64,000 nt of DNA from Paraburkholderia megapolitana (GTDB lineage Bacteria; Pseudomonadota; Gammaproteobacteria; Burkholderiales; Burkholderiaceae). Below the pieces are notes generated by a model. That model saw nothing but the letters and a program-made list of their open reading frames with translations. It was not told the DNA's origin and ran no database searches. The DNA lies in NCBI RefSeq assembly GCF_007556815.1, contig NZ_CP041745.1, forward strand, positions 3,573,001-3,637,000, read 5' to 3'. Both the position numbers and the translations under genes were made by a program. Positions 10,053 to 20,552 of this stretch are shown here, in pieces (position 1 is the first letter of the stretch; each line of letters begins with the position of its first letter).

Positions 10053-10442
10053 CCGGGTTGCACATCTTTGAAGCGCATCAGTTGCACCACATCGAACCCG
10101 ACCTGCACCAAGTGTTGCGCACGACCCTTTCGGGAGCCCGTTTTCATCGGGTTCGGCGAGATTGGCAGGTCAGCCGATCGCACGGCGCCAGTCTGAAGCG
10201 TCAAAAATCCGCCGAATAGACCGAATAGGCCGGAAATAGGGAATGACCGTGAAATCTGTGCCAAAAATAATCGTCGGGAGATGAAAAATCTGTCGATTTC
10301 AGATGGGCCGAACCGATCTTTCGCCTGATGCGCCCCCTAAATTTTCGGACCGTATTGGGCCAGTCAGGGACACGCTAGAAACGCAGACGGCAATAAAAAA
10401 CGCGCCGAAGCGCGCTTTTTTTCATCTAGAGGTGTTGCTGGA
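10053..10442. other. Intergenic region with no recognisable gene
   Basis: About 390 bases between the decayed binding-protein gene and ispH. Open frames here have no recognisable similarity or start signals. The only clear element is the ispH terminator at its right end. Confidence 0.5.
10397..10420 (-). terminator. Intrinsic terminator after ispH
   Basis: Stem CGCGC (10401-10405) / GCGCG (10410-10414) with a CGAA loop, flanked by A- and T-runs on both sides. On the minus strand it ends the slpA-ispH operon. Confidence 0.75.
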
Positions 10443-11402
10443 TCAGGCGGGCAATCCAAGCCCGCGCGGCAGCGGAAAAGCGATGTTTTCCTCGATGCCT
10501 TCGAGCGCACGCACGTTGCGCACACCGAGTTCGTGCAGCCGGGCGATCACCGCCTGCGCCAGCACTTCCGGGGCCGACGCGCCCGCTGTGACACCGATGC
10601 GCCGCTTGCCGACAATCCACTGCGGATCGATCTGATCCGGCGAGTCCACCATATAGGCCGGGATGCCGCGCTTCTCGGCCACTTCGCGCAGCCGGTTCGA
10701 ATTCGAGCTGTTCGGGCTACCGACCACGATCACCACATCGCATTGCGGCGCCATGAACTTCACGGCGTCCTGGCGGTTCTGCGTCGCGTAGCAGATGTCC
10801 TGCTTCTTCGGTTCACGGATCGCCGGGAATTTGGCCTTCAGCGCGGCGATGATCTCGGCGGCGTCGTCGACGGACAGCGTGGTCTGCGTGACGAACGCAA
10901 TCCGTTCCGGGTCCGCGAGCACGAGCGCCTGCACGTCCTCGATATCTTCGACGAGATGCATGCCCTCGCCCGTCTGCCCCATTGTGCCTTCCACTTCGGG
11001 GTGCCCCTTGTGGCCGATCATGACGATATCGAAGCCGTCCTGGCGCATCTTCGCGACTTCGATATGCACCTTGGTCACGAGCGGGCAGGTCGCGTCGTAC
11101 ACGCGCAGACCGCGCGATTCGGCTTCCGTGCGCACCGCTTTCGACACGCCGTGCGCGCTGAAAATAACCGTATTACCGGCCGGCACTTCCTCGAGCTGCT
11201 CGATGAAGATCGCGCCTTTCTTGCGCAGGTCTTCGACGACGTAAGCGTTATGCACGATCTCGTGACGCACGTAGATCGGTGAGCCGTGCAGCTTGATCGC
11301 GCGCTCGACGATCTCGATGGCCCGGTCGACGCCGGCGCAAAATCCCCGCGGCTGGGCCAGCAGGATTTCAGTTTCGGCGAGGGTCGTGTCCGTGGTGCTC
11401 AT
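10443..11402 (-). CDS. ispH: 4-hydroxy-3-methylbut-2-enyl diphosphate reductase
   Basis: The last enzyme of the MEP isoprenoid pathway; it reduces HMBPP to IPP and DMAPP with a [4Fe-4S] cluster. The 319-residue protein has the three cluster cysteines at positions 22 ([11 protein letters not shown]), 106 ([12 protein letters not shown]) and 204 ([10 protein letters not shown]), and the substrate-binding [13 protein letters not shown]. It lies two bases after slpA, the slpA-ispH pairing also seen in E. coli (fkpB-ispH). A terminator follows directly. Confidence 0.96.
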   Translation of the reverse strand: MSTTDTTLAETEILLAQPRGFCAGVDRAIEIVERAIKLHGSPIYVRHEIVHNAYVVEDLRKKGAIFIEQLEEVPAGNTVIFSAHGVSKAVRTEAESRGLRVYDATCPLVTKVHIEVAKMRQDGFDIVMIGHKGHPEVEGTMGQTGEGMHLVEDIEDVQALVLADPERIAFVTQTTLSVDDAAEIIAALKAKFPAIREPKKQDICYATQNRQDAVKFMAPQCDVVIVVGSPNSSNSNRLREVAEKRGIPAYMVDSPDQIDPQWIVGKRRIGVTAGASAPEVLAQAVIARLHELGVRNVRALEGIEENIAFPLPRGLGLPA

Positions 11403-11404
11403 GT

Positions 11405-11860
11405 TTACAGAATCCCGATGATTTTCACTTCGAACGCCAGCGCCTGGCCGGCAAGCGGGTGATTGAAATCGAACAGGGCGGACGTTTCGCCGACTTCCTT
11501 CAGCACGCCCGCGTAGCGTCCGCCGCCCGGTGCGTTGAATTCGACGAGATCGCCCGGAGAAAAATCCTCACCGATCATGCTGTTTTCGCGCAAGGTGGCC
11601 AGCGACACCCGCTGGATCAGTTCCGGATTGCGCGGGCCGAACGCCGCTCCTGGCGTTAGCTGAAAGGTGGAGTGGTGACCCACCTTCAACCCCAGCAGAA
11701 TGTCTTCGAGCGGCGGCGCCAGCTGGCCGGCGCCCAGCAGCAGCGTAGCGGGCTTCTCGGTGAAGGTGTTGATGACATCGGCGCCATCGGCGAGCGAAAG
11801 CCGGTAGTGAAGCGTGACGTGCGAACCGGGTTTCACTTCGGAAATATCGATGATGCTCAT
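11405..11860 (-). CDS. slpA: FKBP-type peptidyl-prolyl isomerase, SlpA/FkpB family
   Basis: A 151-residue SlyD-like FKBP that catalyses proline isomerisation and acts as a cytoplasmic chaperone. The FKBP core starts at [15 protein letters not shown]. The IF (insert-in-flap) chaperone domain occupies about residues 70-125, and the chain ends with the family segment [18 protein letters not shown]. The His-rich SlyD tail is absent, consistent with SlpA. First gene of a two-gene operon with ispH, divergent from radC. Confidence 0.9.
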   Translation of the reverse strand: MSIIDISEVKPGSHVTLHYRLSLADGADVINTFTEKPATLLLGAGQLAPPLEDILLGLKVGHHSTFQLTPGAAFGPRNPELIQRVSLATLRENSMIGEDFSPGDLVEFNAPGGGRYAGVLKEVGETSALFDFNHPLAGQALAFEVKIIGIL

Positions 11861-12021
11861 GCGGTACTCATTCAGTCTTCAGTCGGGACGCGCCGGAGGC
11901 GCATTCACCCATTTACAGCACAGGGCGCGTATGCGCGACGCCTTGCGCAAAGGCTCCATTGTAAGCCACATATCCCGCCGCGGCTGCGCGCGGCACAGGA
12001 CCGCCCTTCTGGAGACCTAGC

Positions 12022-12756
12022 ATGGACGTCACCCCCATTGCCTTGCCCGGCACCCTGGGCGAAGCCCCTTCCGCTGCGGTTTTGCGCCCCGCCCGGCAGC
12101 GCCCCCGGGACATGCCGCGCGAACGCCTGCTCGATTCGGGACCTGGCACGCTCAGCGATATCGAGCTGATCGCGCTCGTGCTCGGCTCCGGACTGCCGGG
12201 CCAGAACGTCTTCGAGCTCGCGCGGTCGTTGTTGGTGCGCTTCGGCTCCCTGCGGGCGATGCTCGACGCAACACCCGCCGATTTCAGCGGAATTCGCGGT
12301 ATCGGCCCCGCCAAAACGGCCCAACTGCTCGCCATTCTGGAGATAGCGCGGCGCGCGCTCGCGGAAAAAATCCGCGAACGCTCGGTCATCGATTCACCGG
12401 AAGCGGTAGAAGACTACCTGCGGCTGCTGATCGGCACCCGGCCCTATGAGGTCTTCGTCAGCCTGTTTCTCGATGCGCGGCACCGTCTGATCCGCTCGGA
12501 GGAAAGCTCGCGCGGCTCGCTGACCCGGATGGCGGTCTATCCGCGGGAAATCGTCCGGCGCACGCTCGCGCTGAATGCGGCCAGCCTGATCGTGGCGCAT
12601 AATCACCCCTCCGGTGCCGTCAAACCGAGCGCCAGCGACCGCCGGCTGACACGCATGCTGCGCGACACGCTAACGCTGATCGACGTGCAACTGATCGATC
12701 ACCTGATCGTTGGTGCGCAGGAAACGTTCTCGTTCGCCCGTGCCGGCCTGTTGTGA
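12022..12756 (+). CDS. radC: RadC family JAB/MPN-domain protein
   Basis: A 244-residue RadC-type protein with an N-terminal helix-hairpin-helix region ([15 protein letters not shown], about residues 92-106). The C-terminal JAB1/MPN-like domain has the metal-site pattern AHNHPSG followed by S and D residues. Historically called a DNA repair protein, but its role in repair is not established and the JAB domain suggests a hydrolase. It is divergent from slpA and followed by the rpmB-rpmG transcription unit. Confidence 0.93.
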   Translation: MDVTPIALPGTLGEAPSAAVLRPARQRPRDMPRERLLDSGPGTLSDIELIALVLGSGLPGQNVFELARSLLVRFGSLRAMLDATPADFSGIRGIGPAKTAQLLAILEIARRALAEKIRERSVIDSPEAVEDYLRLLIGTRPYEVFVSLFLDARHRLIRSEESSRGSLTRMAVYPREIVRRTLALNAASLIVAHNHPSGAVKPSASDRRLTRMLRDTLTLIDVQLIDHLIVGAQETFSFARAGLL

Positions 12757-12805
12757 CGGCAGCCCGAACGCGCATCGGGCCTGCTCCTCGATCCGCAAAT
12801 AAGGT

Positions 12806-12835
12806 TTGATTTTTCGGCTTTTTTCCTGCTAAAAT
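12806..12835 (+). promoter_or_regulatory. Sigma-70 type promoter of rpmB-rpmG
   Basis: TTGATT (12806-12811), an 18-base spacer and TAAAAT (12830-12835), close to the -35/-10 consensus. It lies about 135 bases before the rpmB start, leaving a leader long enough for autogenous control, although no specific leader structure was identified. Confidence 0.6.
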
Positions 12836-12970
12836 CGCGGTTTGCTTCTTTCCAACCCTGTTCTGAAGCCGCCAATGGCCTTTCTGGAAGCCGCGACCAC
12901 CCGGTCCTTCCGCTTTCAGGAAACTTTCCGGCGTTCGAACTCAGAATTTAAGCGTATTAGGAGTGCTCTC

Positions 12971-13204
12971 ATGGCACGCGTATGCCAAGTAACTGGGAAA
13001 GCGCCGATGAGCGGCAACAACGTTTCCCACGCGAACAACCGAACCAAGCGTCGTTTTCTCCCGAATCTGCAAAACCGCCGTTTCTGGGTCGAAAGCGAAA
13101 ATCGCTGGGTGCGTCTGCGCGTTTCGAACGCCGGTCTGCGCCTGATCGACAAGAACGGTATCGACACCGTGCTCGCAGATTTGCGCGCACGCGGTGAAGC
13201 CTAA
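12971..13204 (+). CDS. rpmB: 50S ribosomal protein L28
   Basis: A 77-residue large-subunit ribosomal protein. The sequence begins [12 protein letters not shown] and contains [13 protein letters not shown], typical for L28. The start at 12971 is chosen over an in-frame site at 12842 because L28 begins exactly there and a ribosome binding site (AGGAGTG) precedes it. It is followed 10 bases later by rpmG, the usual bacterial pairing. Confidence 0.97.
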   Translation: MARVCQVTGKAPMSGNNVSHANNRTKRRFLPNLQNRRFWVESENRWVRLRVSNAGLRLIDKNGIDTVLADLRARGEA

Positions 13205-13214
13205 GGAGTAAATC

Positions 13215-13382
13215 ATGGCAAAAGGCGCACGCGACAAGATCAAGCTGGAATCGACCGCAGGTACGGGTCACTTCTACACCACGACGAAAAACAAACGCAA
13301 CATGCCGGAAAAGATGACGATCTCGAAGTTCGATCCCGTCGTCCGCAAGCACGTTGAGTACAAAGAAACCAAGATCAAGTAA
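13215..13382 (+). CDS. rpmG: 50S ribosomal protein L33
   Basis: A 55-residue ribosomal protein with [14 protein letters not shown] at the start and [10 protein letters not shown], ending [17 protein letters not shown] lies seven bases before the ATG. This is the cysteine-free (zinc-independent) form of L33, since the CxxC pairs are absent. Second gene of the rpmB-rpmG unit, followed by a strong terminator. Confidence 0.97.
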   Translation: MAKGARDKIKLESTAGTGHFYTTTKNKRNMPEKMTISKFDPVVRKHVEYKETKIK

Positions 13383-13408
13383 GCTGGTTTCCGAGCTTGT
13401 CAAAAAAA

Positions 13409-13435
13409 CCCCGCCTCTGCGGGGTTTTTGTTTTT
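13409..13435 (+). terminator. Intrinsic terminator after rpmG
   Basis: CCCCGC (13409-13414) / GCGGGG (13419-13424) with a CTCT loop and a T-rich tail, starting 27 bases after the rpmG stop. Confidence 0.9.
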
Positions 13436-13602
13436 CTCCCCTCCTGTTCGCTCCAGCGCACCTCTTTCTGTCGCCGCATTTCATGCCCATCGGCTGACTA
13501 GCCAGCTTTTCCTTGCGGGCTGCGGCGCGTATCCTCTCTCGTTTGGCCGGAAGCGCCTGAAGGCGCGCCGCAACAGCAAAGCAAGACACGGAGAGGCAGC
13601 GA

Positions 13603-15201
13603 ATGAATTTCGATGTGGCAATTGTCGGCAGCGGTCTGGCAGGTCTGAGCGTCGCGCTGAATCTGGCGGAAACGCGACGAGTCGCGATCGTGGCCAAACG
13701 CTCGATGACCGAGGGCGCCAGCGACTGGGCCCAGGGCGGCATCGCCGCCGTGCTGGATTCCGCGGATAGCGTCGAGAATCATGTGCGCGACACGCTGGTC
13801 GCCGGCGGCGGGCTATGCGACGAAGCTGCAACGCGCTTCATCGTCGAAAACGGTCGAGCCGCCATCGAATGGCTGATCGATCAGGGCGTCCCCTTCACGA
13901 AAGACGATGCCGCCGAACTAGGCTTTCACCTGACGCGCGAAGGTGGCCACAGTCATCGCCGGATCATTCACGCCGCCGATGCGACCGGCCATGCGGTCGT
14001 CGCCACGCTCAGCGAACGCGTGCGCCAGCACCCGAACATCACGCTGCTCGAAGACCATTACGCCATCGATCTCATCACCTCGGACCGGCTCGGCTTGCCG
14101 GGGCGACGCTGCCACGGCCTGTATGCGCTCGATCTAGCCAGCGGCCGCACGGTCACCATCGAAGCGCCGCACACCGTGCTCGCTACCGGCGGCGCAGGCA
14201 AGGTCTATCTTTATACGACCAACCCCGACACAGCGACCGGCGACGGCATCGCAATGGCCTGGCGCGCCGGCTGCCGGGTGTCGAACATGGAGTTCATCCA
14301 GTTTCATCCGACCTGCCTGTTTCATCCTTATGCGAAGTCGTTCCTCATTTCCGAAGCGGTGCGCGGCGAAGGCGGCATCCTGAAACTGCCCGACGGCACG
14401 CGCTTCATGGCGAATCACGACGAGCGCGCCGAACTCGCGCCACGCGACATCGTTGCGCGCGCGATCGATTTCGAAATCAAGAAACGCGGCATCGACTGTG
14501 TGTATCTCGACATCAGTCATCAGCCGGCGGCGTTCTTGCAGGAGCACTTCCCGACTATCCTCGCGCGTTGTCGCGAGTTCGGCATCGATATCACCCAGCA
14601 GCCAATCCCCGTCGTGCCGGCCGCGCACTACACGTGCGGCGGCGTCGTCACGGACCTCGCGGGCCGCACCGATCTGGCGGGCCTGTACGCGGTCGGCGAG
14701 ACATCATGCACGGGCCTGCATGGTGCGAACCGGCTGGCAAGCAACTCGCTGCTCGAATGTCTCGTGATCGGGCGATCGACGGCGACATCGATCGAAAAGG
14801 AAGGTTTTAGCGCTGCAGTACACGCGCCGCTGCCGGACTGGGACGAAAGCCGCGTGTCCGATCCAGACGAGGAAGTGGTGGTCGCGCACAACTGGGACGA
14901 ACTGCGTCGGCTGATGTGGAATTACGTCGGCATCGTGCGTACCGACAAACGGCTCGCGCGTGCGAAGCATCGTCTTGCGCTACTGCGCGACGAGATCCAC
15001 GAGTACTACGCGAACTTCCGCGTGAGCCGGGATCTGCTCGAGCTGCGCAATCTGGTCGACGTCGCGTCGCTGATTGTGGACAGTGCGCGCTCGCGTCGTG
15101 AAAGCCGCGGCCTTCACTACAGCCGCGACTGGCCCGCCACATTGCCGAAGGCGCTGCCGACGGTGTTGTCGCCGGAGCGGGTGCGCAACCGCAACGTGTG
15201 A
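13603..15201 (+). CDS. nadB: L-aspartate oxidase
   Basis: FAD enzyme oxidising L-aspartate to iminoaspartate, the first step of de novo NAD synthesis. The 532-residue protein starts with the dinucleotide fold [16 protein letters not shown] and has [11 protein letters not shown], the active-site region [15 protein letters not shown], and the FAD-binding [19 protein letters not shown]. The C-terminal helical domain is present. GGAGAGG precedes the start. Its product feeds quinolinate synthase NadA, encoded convergently 20 bases downstream. nadC is not in the window. Confidence 0.96.
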   Translation: MNFDVAIVGSGLAGLSVALNLAETRRVAIVAKRSMTEGASDWAQGGIAAVLDSADSVENHVRDTLVAGGGLCDEAATRFIVENGRAAIEWLIDQGVPFTKDDAAELGFHLTREGGHSHRRIIHAADATGHAVVATLSERVRQHPNITLLEDHYAIDLITSDRLGLPGRRCHGLYALDLASGRTVTIEAPHTVLATGGAGKVYLYTTNPDTATGDGIAMAWRAGCRVSNMEFIQFHPTCLFHPYAKSFLISEAVRGEGGILKLPDGTRFMANHDERAELAPRDIVARAIDFEIKKRGIDCVYLDISHQPAAFLQEHFPTILARCREFGIDITQQPIPVVPAAHYTCGGVVTDLAGRTDLAGLYAVGETSCTGLHGANRLASNSLLECLVIGRSTATSIEKEGFSAAVHAPLPDWDESRVSDPDEEVVVAHNWDELRRLMWNYVGIVRTDKRLARAKHRLALLRDEIHEYYANFRVSRDLLELRNLVDVASLIVDSARSRRESRGLHYSRDWPATLPKALPTVLSPERVRNRNV

Positions 15202-15220
15202 CCGGGCGCCCCCAACGTTA

Positions 15221-16357
15221 CTACGCCGGGCCGACGTTCGAAAACAACGCCGCGTCCCGCGCCAGATCGCCGCTGGTCTGCACACGCTTCTTGTGGCGCG
15301 CCGCAAAGTCGAGCATCCGGTCGATCGGCTGCTTCGCCCGCTCTCCGATGGCCGCATCGACGAAGATTTCGTTCTGACCGTGCTCCAGCACGTTGGCGAG
15401 ATTCGTGAGGCCGTTCATCGCCATCCACGGACAATGCGCGCAACTCTTGCAGCTCGCGCTATTGCCGGCGGTCGGCGCCTCGATAAATATCTTGCCAGGT
15501 GCTGCGAGCCGCATCTTGTGCAGGATGCCGAGATCGGTCGCTACGATGAAGTGCGTTGCGTCGAGCCGCTGCGCCGCATCGATCAACTGCGTCGTCGAGC
15601 CGACGACATCGGCAAGCGCCACGACGCTTTCCGGCGACTCCGGATGCACGAGCACTTTCGCCTGCGGATACTCGGCGCGTAACAGATCGAGTTCGATCCC
15701 CTTGAACTCATCGTGCACGAGACACGAGCCCTGCCACAGCAGCATGTCCGCACCGGTCTTCTTCTGAATATAGCCACCGAGATGCCGGTCCGGTGCCCAC
15801 AAGATTTTCTCGCCACGCGCATGCAGGTCAGCCACGATCTCGAGCCCGATCGACGACGTCACCATCCAGTCCGCGCGCGCCTTCACCGCTGCGCTCGTGT
15901 TCGCGTAGACAACCACCGTGCGGTCGGGATGCGCATCGCAGAACGCAGAGAATTCGTCGGCGGGACAGCCGAGATCGAGCGAGCAGGTTGCATCGAGATC
16001 GGGCATCAGAATGCGCTTGCCAGGACTCAGGATTTTCGCCGTCTCGCCCATGAAACGCACACCGGCAACTACCAGGGTCTGCGCCTCATGATCGCGACCG
16101 AAACGCGCCATCTCAAGCGAGTCCGCAACGCAGCCGCCGGTCTCATCGGCGAGTTCCTGCAGTTCCGCGTCCACGTAGTAATGCGCGACGAGCACCGCCT
16201 TTTCGCGCGCAAGCAACGCGCGGATGCGCGCCTTCAGCGCAACCCGCTCCTCCGCCGACGGCGTCTCGGGCACCTTTGCCCACGCCTGACCGACACCGCA
16301 TATCAGCCCTTGGGGCTGTGGCCGGTCGTATTCGACGCTCCTGATCGCCTGATTCAT
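15221..16357 (-). CDS. nadA: Quinolinate synthase
   Basis: A [4Fe-4S] enzyme that condenses iminoaspartate with dihydroxyacetone phosphate to quinolinate. The 378-residue protein has [17 protein letters not shown] at its N-terminal third, the repeated-domain motif [12 protein letters not shown], and cluster cysteines around [11 protein letters not shown], the GSCLVHDE region and [10 protein letters not shown]. The start [10 protein letters not shown] at 16357 is chosen over an in-frame site 10 codons upstream; GGAGCCACC lies before it. Convergent with nadB, and downstream of the desaturase terminator on the same strand. Confidence 0.96.
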   Translation of the reverse strand: MNQAIRSVEYDRPQPQGLICGVGQAWAKVPETPSAEERVALKARIRALLAREKAVLVAHYYVDAELQELADETGGCVADSLEMARFGRDHEAQTLVVAGVRFMGETAKILSPGKRILMPDLDATCSLDLGCPADEFSAFCDAHPDRTVVVYANTSAAVKARADWMVTSSIGLEIVADLHARGEKILWAPDRHLGGYIQKKTGADMLLWQGSCLVHDEFKGIELDLLRAEYPQAKVLVHPESPESVVALADVVGSTTQLIDAAQRLDATHFIVATDLGILHKMRLAAPGKIFIEAPTAGNSASCKSCAHCPWMAMNGLTNLANVLEHGQNEIFVDAAIGERAKQPIDRMLDFAARHKKRVQTSGDLARDAALFSNVGPA

Positions 16358-16420
16358 GGTGGCTCCTGTCCGACTGATCTGCGGCACGCCGCGAGATGTT
16401 CCGGACGCGCCCCAAAAAGA

Positions 16421-16440
16421 AAAACCCCGCCAACGCGGGG
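16421..16440 (-). terminator. Intrinsic terminator after the desaturase gene
   Basis: Stem CCCCGC (16425-16430) / GCGGGG (16435-16440) with a CAAC loop. On the minus strand it is followed by a T-rich run, 37 bases after the desaturase stop and before the nadA leader. Confidence 0.85.
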
Positions 16441-16476
16441 TTTTATGACGTGCCGAAATTCTAAAGGATTTCGTAC

Positions 16477-17673
16477 TCAGGCGTAGCGGCGCAAACGCAT
16501 GGCGAATTCCTGCAGAGCCTTGATGCCGCTCTGTTCAGCACGGTGGCACCAGTCCTGCAACTGCGTCAGCAACTGGTCGCGCGACGCATTCGAACGCTCC
16601 CACATCGACGCCAGTTCGTTGCGCAGTTCGATATAGGTGCGCAGTTTCTGGCTGTTCGCGAAGATCTGCGGCAACTGACGCTTTTGCGGTTCGTCGAGAC
16701 CCGACTCTTCCTTGTGGAACCAGCTGCGCGCATTGCGCATGACCTGGTACTTTTCGCGGGCGCCCACTTCCTTCAGATGCGCGAGTTCCTGACGATACGC
16801 GCGCTTCACAGCCTTGCCGTAGCTGGCCATGACTTCGTAGCGGTTTGCGAGCACGGCTTGCAGCGTGTCCTGATCGAGAACCAGCTTGCCCGTCGACAGA
16901 CGCGGCGTCGGTGCAATCTTCTTCACCTTGGCCAGACGGAACGCCGAGAGAATGCGGATGTACATCCAGCCGATATCGAACTCGAACCACTTGTTCGACA
17001 TCTTGGCCGACGTCGCATACGTGTGGTGATTGTTGTGCAGCTCTTCGCCGCCGATCAGGATGCCCCACGGGAAGATGTTCGTGCTTGCATCTGCCGAGTT
17101 GAAGTTGCGGTAGCCCCAGAAGTGCGCGAGACCGTTGACCACGCCTGCGGCCCAGAACGGAATCCAGATCATCTGGATAGCCCACACGCTCAAACCGACG
17201 ATACCGAACAGCGCAACGTCGATCACCATCATCAGGCTGATACCGAGGATCGGGTACTTCGAGTAGACGTTGCGTTCCATCCAGTCATTCGGCGTGCCGT
17301 GGCTGAACTTGCGCATCGTTTCTTCGTTCTTCGCTTCCGCGCGATACAGTTCGGCGCCTTCGAGCAGCACCTTCCAGAAACCGCGCGTCTGCGGGCTATG
17401 CGGATCTTCTTCGGTCTCGCACTTCGCGTGGTGCTTGCGGTGAATCGCAGCCCACTGGCCGGTCAGCATGCCCGTGGTCATCCACAGCCAGAGGCGGAAG
17501 AAATGACTGGCGACCGGGTGCAGATCGAGCGCGCGATGCGCCTGGCAGCGGTGCAGATACACCGTCACGCCGATGATCGTCACGTGCGTCATTGCCAGTG
17601 CGGACAATATGATCTGCCACCACGAAAGACGCAGCAGGCCGTTGCCAAGGAAATCAAGCGAGGAATTCAACAA
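16477..17673 (-). CDS. Acyl-CoA/acyl-lipid fatty acid desaturase
   Basis: A 398-residue membrane-bound di-iron desaturase that introduces a double bond into fatty acyl chains for membrane fluidity. The three histidine boxes are visible: HRCQAH (about residue 42), HRKHH (about 80) and HNNHH (about 210), between hydrophobic segments. The C-terminal about 120 residues are hydrophilic and helical, typical for this beta-proteobacterial subgroup. The frame opens with TTG at 17673 immediately before LNSSLDF; no ATG fits the conserved N-terminus, so a TTG start is likely. A short hairpin (17698-17719) lies just upstream on the leader. Confidence 0.85.
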   Translation of the reverse strand: MLNSSLDFLGNGLLRLSWWQIILSALAMTHVTIIGVTVYLHRCQAHRALDLHPVASHFFRLWLWMTTGMLTGQWAAIHRKHHAKCETEEDPHSPQTRGFWKVLLEGAELYRAEAKNEETMRKFSHGTPNDWMERNVYSKYPILGISLMMVIDVALFGIVGLSVWAIQMIWIPFWAAGVVNGLAHFWGYRNFNSADASTNIFPWGILIGGEELHNNHHTYATSAKMSNKWFEFDIGWMYIRILSAFRLAKVKKIAPTPRLSTGKLVLDQDTLQAVLANRYEVMASYGKAVKRAYRQELAHLKEVGAREKYQVMRNARSWFHKEESGLDEPQKRQLPQIFANSQKLRTYIELRNELASMWERSNASRDQLLTQLQDWCHRAEQSGIKALQEFAMRLRRYA

Positions 17674-17852
17674 GGTCGTTTACCTGTGGAACAGAAAACA
17701 TCCGCGCAGTGGCGGATGTCAAGAAAGTGAAAGCATACGTCGAGATTGGACGGTAGTTTACTAGAACCGTTCCAAGTGTATGTAACAAATGGATATTTTT
17801 TTACCCTGGCGAGAATTCGCGGGGCTTCGACGCAGTGTTTTGAATGCCGTTT

Positions 17853-19244
17853 TTAGCGTGCGACAGGCTCTGGCGGGGCGTCTGGCGGGGGCGCAGACTT
17901 GTTTGCGGCGTGCCCGGTCATTGTTACCGCCTGTGGCAGCATGTCGCTGGCGCTGCCCACAATTCGCACTTCACGTTGCGCGTACGGAATCGAAATGCCG
18001 TGTTCGACAAAGAGTCGCCAGATATTCCGGTTCACCGCCGAGCGGACCGACGCAGTCCCCGTCGCCGCGTCTTCGATCCAGAAACCCAGTTCGAGATTGA
18101 TGCCGTCGGGGCCAAAGCTGGCGAGGTAAGGCGTCGGTACCGGCTCCTGCAGCACACGGCTCACTCCCTGGGTCGCTTCGACCAGCAAGGCCATCGCCTG
18201 CTCGACATCCGATGTGTAGGCGACCTGGACCGCCGCCTTCGCATAGCCGCGCGTCAGATACGACGACTGGTTCTGCACGACGTCGGTGATCAGCTTTTCG
18301 TTCGGAATCAGCGTCTCGTTGCCGTCGAGCCCGCGCACCACCGTATAGCGCGTGCGGATCTGCGTAACCATACCCTGCAGTCCGCTCACGTTGATCGTGT
18401 CGCCGATGCGCAGCGACCGGTCGATCAGGATGATGAAACCCGACACGTAGTTGCTCGCGATCTTCTGCAAGCCGAAACCGAGCCCAACGCCAAGCGCACC
18501 GCCGAACACCCCCAGCACCGTGATGTCGATGCCGACCAGCGACAGGCTGATCAGCACGGCCGCCAGCATGAAGAGCGCCCGGCCGACCCGCGCCAGCACC
18601 ACCTTCAGGTTCGCATCGAGCGAACGGGAGCGGATCAGCCGCTCTTCGAACGTTGCACCGAGCCACATCGCGACGATCATCGTCACGCACACCCAGAGCA
18701 CGCCGTTTAACAGCGACAGCAGCGTCAGGTGAGTATTCGCGATGCGGAACTTCACGCTCCCCATCCACGCGAGCACATCGTCCTGAATGCCCATCACGGT
18801 GAACACCATGCCCGCCCACACCACCAGTGAGACGAGCTTCTCGACGAGCGAAAGCCATGCATGCGTCTCGCCGTGCGCACCGAACACGCGCCGCGCGATG
18901 AAGAACACGAGATAGATCAGGCCGATGCCGAATAGCGGCACGAGCGCGAGATCGAGTAGCGACGTGTCCATGAACTGCTCGGCAATTGCCTGCGCGATCA
19001 GCACGAACACACCGCCGAGCAGCGGGAAAAACGCCTTGTTCAGACTCTCTGCGCCGAAGCGCAGCGTCTGGTAACGCGTCTGGCGCCGCAGGTCTAGCAA
19101 GCGCCGCAACCACCGTGCAAGCAGCCACGCGAGCGCCAGCGTGCCGAGCAGCACGCCCGCCTGCCATACGATCCCCGGCTGACCGAAATCGCGCGTGAGG
19201 CCGCCGAGCATATGGGACAGGATGCGATCGGACAGGGTCGTCAA
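17853..19244 (-). CDS. Mechanosensitive ion channel, MscS family
   Basis: A 463-residue inner-membrane channel opened by membrane tension during hypo-osmotic shock. About five to six transmembrane segments are followed by the pore helix GVGLGFGLQKIASNYVSG and the beta domain IGDTINVSGLQGMVTQI. A C-terminal alpha-beta domain and a Pro-rich tail end the chain. Longer than E. coli MscS (286 residues) because of extra N-terminal helices. It starts 48 bases after the RsmB-like gene, so it is probably the third gene of a purN-rsmB-mscS unit. Confidence 0.9.
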   Translation of the reverse strand: MTTLSDRILSHMLGGLTRDFGQPGIVWQAGVLLGTLALAWLLARWLRRLLDLRRQTRYQTLRFGAESLNKAFFPLLGGVFVLIAQAIAEQFMDTSLLDLALVPLFGIGLIYLVFFIARRVFGAHGETHAWLSLVEKLVSLVVWAGMVFTVMGIQDDVLAWMGSVKFRIANTHLTLLSLLNGVLWVCVTMIVAMWLGATFEERLIRSRSLDANLKVVLARVGRALFMLAAVLISLSLVGIDITVLGVFGGALGVGLGFGLQKIASNYVSGFIILIDRSLRIGDTINVSGLQGMVTQIRTRYTVVRGLDGNETLIPNEKLITDVVQNQSSYLTRGYAKAAVQVAYTSDVEQAMALLVEATQGVSRVLQEPVPTPYLASFGPDGINLELGFWIEDAATGTASVRSAVNRNIWRLFVEHGISIPYAQREVRIVGSASDMLPQAVTMTGHAANKSAPPPDAPPEPVAR

Positions 19245-19292
19245 AGGTGTCTCACGTGAAATCGAAGGTTGCGCGCCGCAATCGGCCTCGGC

Positions 19293-20552
19293 CTAGCCGC
19301 GGCGTTCCAGCACGGCCGCGAAGAAGCCGTCGGTTGCGTGGCGATGCGGCCACAGCGAGAGATAGTCGCCGGTATCGATGTCGATGCGCTGTTCAGCGAG
19401 CACGTCGCGCGCCGGCACCAGCGCGAAATCCGCGTGATCGGCGAGAAACTGCGTCACGATCGCCTCGTTCTCCGCTTCGAGAATGCTGCACGTCGCATAG
19501 ATGAGCCGGCCACCCTTCTTCACGAGACGCGACGCGCTCGCCAGAATCGATGCCTGCTTGGGCGCGAGTTCGGTGATCGACGCCGGCGTCTGGCGCCACT
19601 TCAGGTCCGGGTTGCGACGCAACGTACCGAGCCCGCTGCACGGCGCGTCGACCAGCACGCGATCGATCTTGCCCGCAAGGCGCTTGATCTTCGCGTCGTG
19701 CTCGCTGTCGATCAGCACCGGGTTCACGTTCGACAGCCCGCTGCGTGCGAGCCGCGGCTTGAGCTTCGCGAGCCGCCGGTCGGAAATGTCGAAGGCATAG
19801 AGGCGACCGGTGGAACGCATCATCGCGCCGAGCGCGAGCGTCTTGCCGCCCGCGCCTGCGCAAAAGTCGACGATCATCTCGCCGCGCTTGGGCGCCACCA
19901 GCGAGCACAGCAGTTGGCTGCCTTCGTCCTGCACTTCGACCCAGCCGTTCTGGAACGCATCGAGCTTCGTGAGCGGCGGCTTGCCGACCACGCGCACACC
20001 GAACGGCGCAAACGGTGTCGCGCCCGCTTCGATGCCGGCCTTGCCGAGCGCGCTCAACACTTCATCGCGACTCGCCTTTTGCGGGTTTGCGCGCAGATCG
20101 AGCGGTGCCGGGTAGTTGAGCGCCGCAGCGAGCTGGGCCAGTTCCTCGGGCGGAAAGCGTGTGTTGAGCGCGTCGCAGATCCAGTCGGGCAGGTTCATGC
20201 GGATACGCAGCGGCAGGCTCTCCGGATCGATCTTCGCCACGTGTTCGAGCCACGTGCTTTCGGAATCGGACACGAACGGCTTGAGCGCACTGCGGCCCGC
20301 CGTCTGCATCAGGCCGAGCAGCGCAAGCCGCCGGGCGGGGCTGCCCGCGCCGCTCTCGGCCAGATGCGCGAACTCCATCCGGCGACGCAGCACGGCGAAC
20401 ACGGCCTCGGCGATCACACCGCGCTCGCCATGCCCGAGCTTCGGGTGAGCACGGAAAAAGCGGCTGGTAGTAGCGTCGGCCGGGCCCGCGAACTTCAGGA
20501 CCTCGGCCAGCAGCGTTTCGGTTTGTCCAATCAGGAATCCATGTAGTCTCAT
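19293..20552 (-). CDS. RsmB/NOP family rRNA (cytosine-C5) methyltransferase
   Basis: A 419-residue SAM-dependent RNA m5C methyltransferase. The SAM-binding loop is VDFCAGAGGKTLALG, and the two catalytic cysteines lie in DAPCSGLGTLRR and YATCSILEAEN. An N-terminal helical RNA-binding region precedes the catalytic core. It is shorter at the N-terminus than E. coli RsmB, so the exact rRNA target is uncertain. Its ATG overlaps the stop of the restored purN frame (ATGA), indicating translational coupling. Confidence 0.88.
   Translation of the reverse strand: MRLHGFLIGQTETLLAEVLKFAGPADATTSRFFRAHPKLGHGERGVIAEAVFAVLRRRMEFAHLAESGAGSPARRLALLGLMQTAGRSALKPFVSDSESTWLEHVAKIDPESLPLRIRMNLPDWICDALNTRFPPEELAQLAAALNYPAPLDLRANPQKASRDEVLSALGKAGIEAGATPFAPFGVRVVGKPPLTKLDAFQNGWVEVQDEGSQLLCSLVAPKRGEMIVDFCAGAGGKTLALGAMMRSTGRLYAFDISDRRLAKLKPRLARSGLSNVNPVLIDSEHDAKIKRLAGKIDRVLVDAPCSGLGTLRRNPDLKWRQTPASITELAPKQASILASASRLVKKGGRLIYATCSILEAENEAIVTQFLADHADFALVPARDVLAEQRIDIDTGDYLSLWPHRHATDGFFAAVLERRG

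Noticed and set aside
9968-10264. 98-codon frame on the minus strand between the liv remnant and ispH
   Set aside because: No recognisable motif, no ribosome binding site and unlike the codon use of neighbouring genes.
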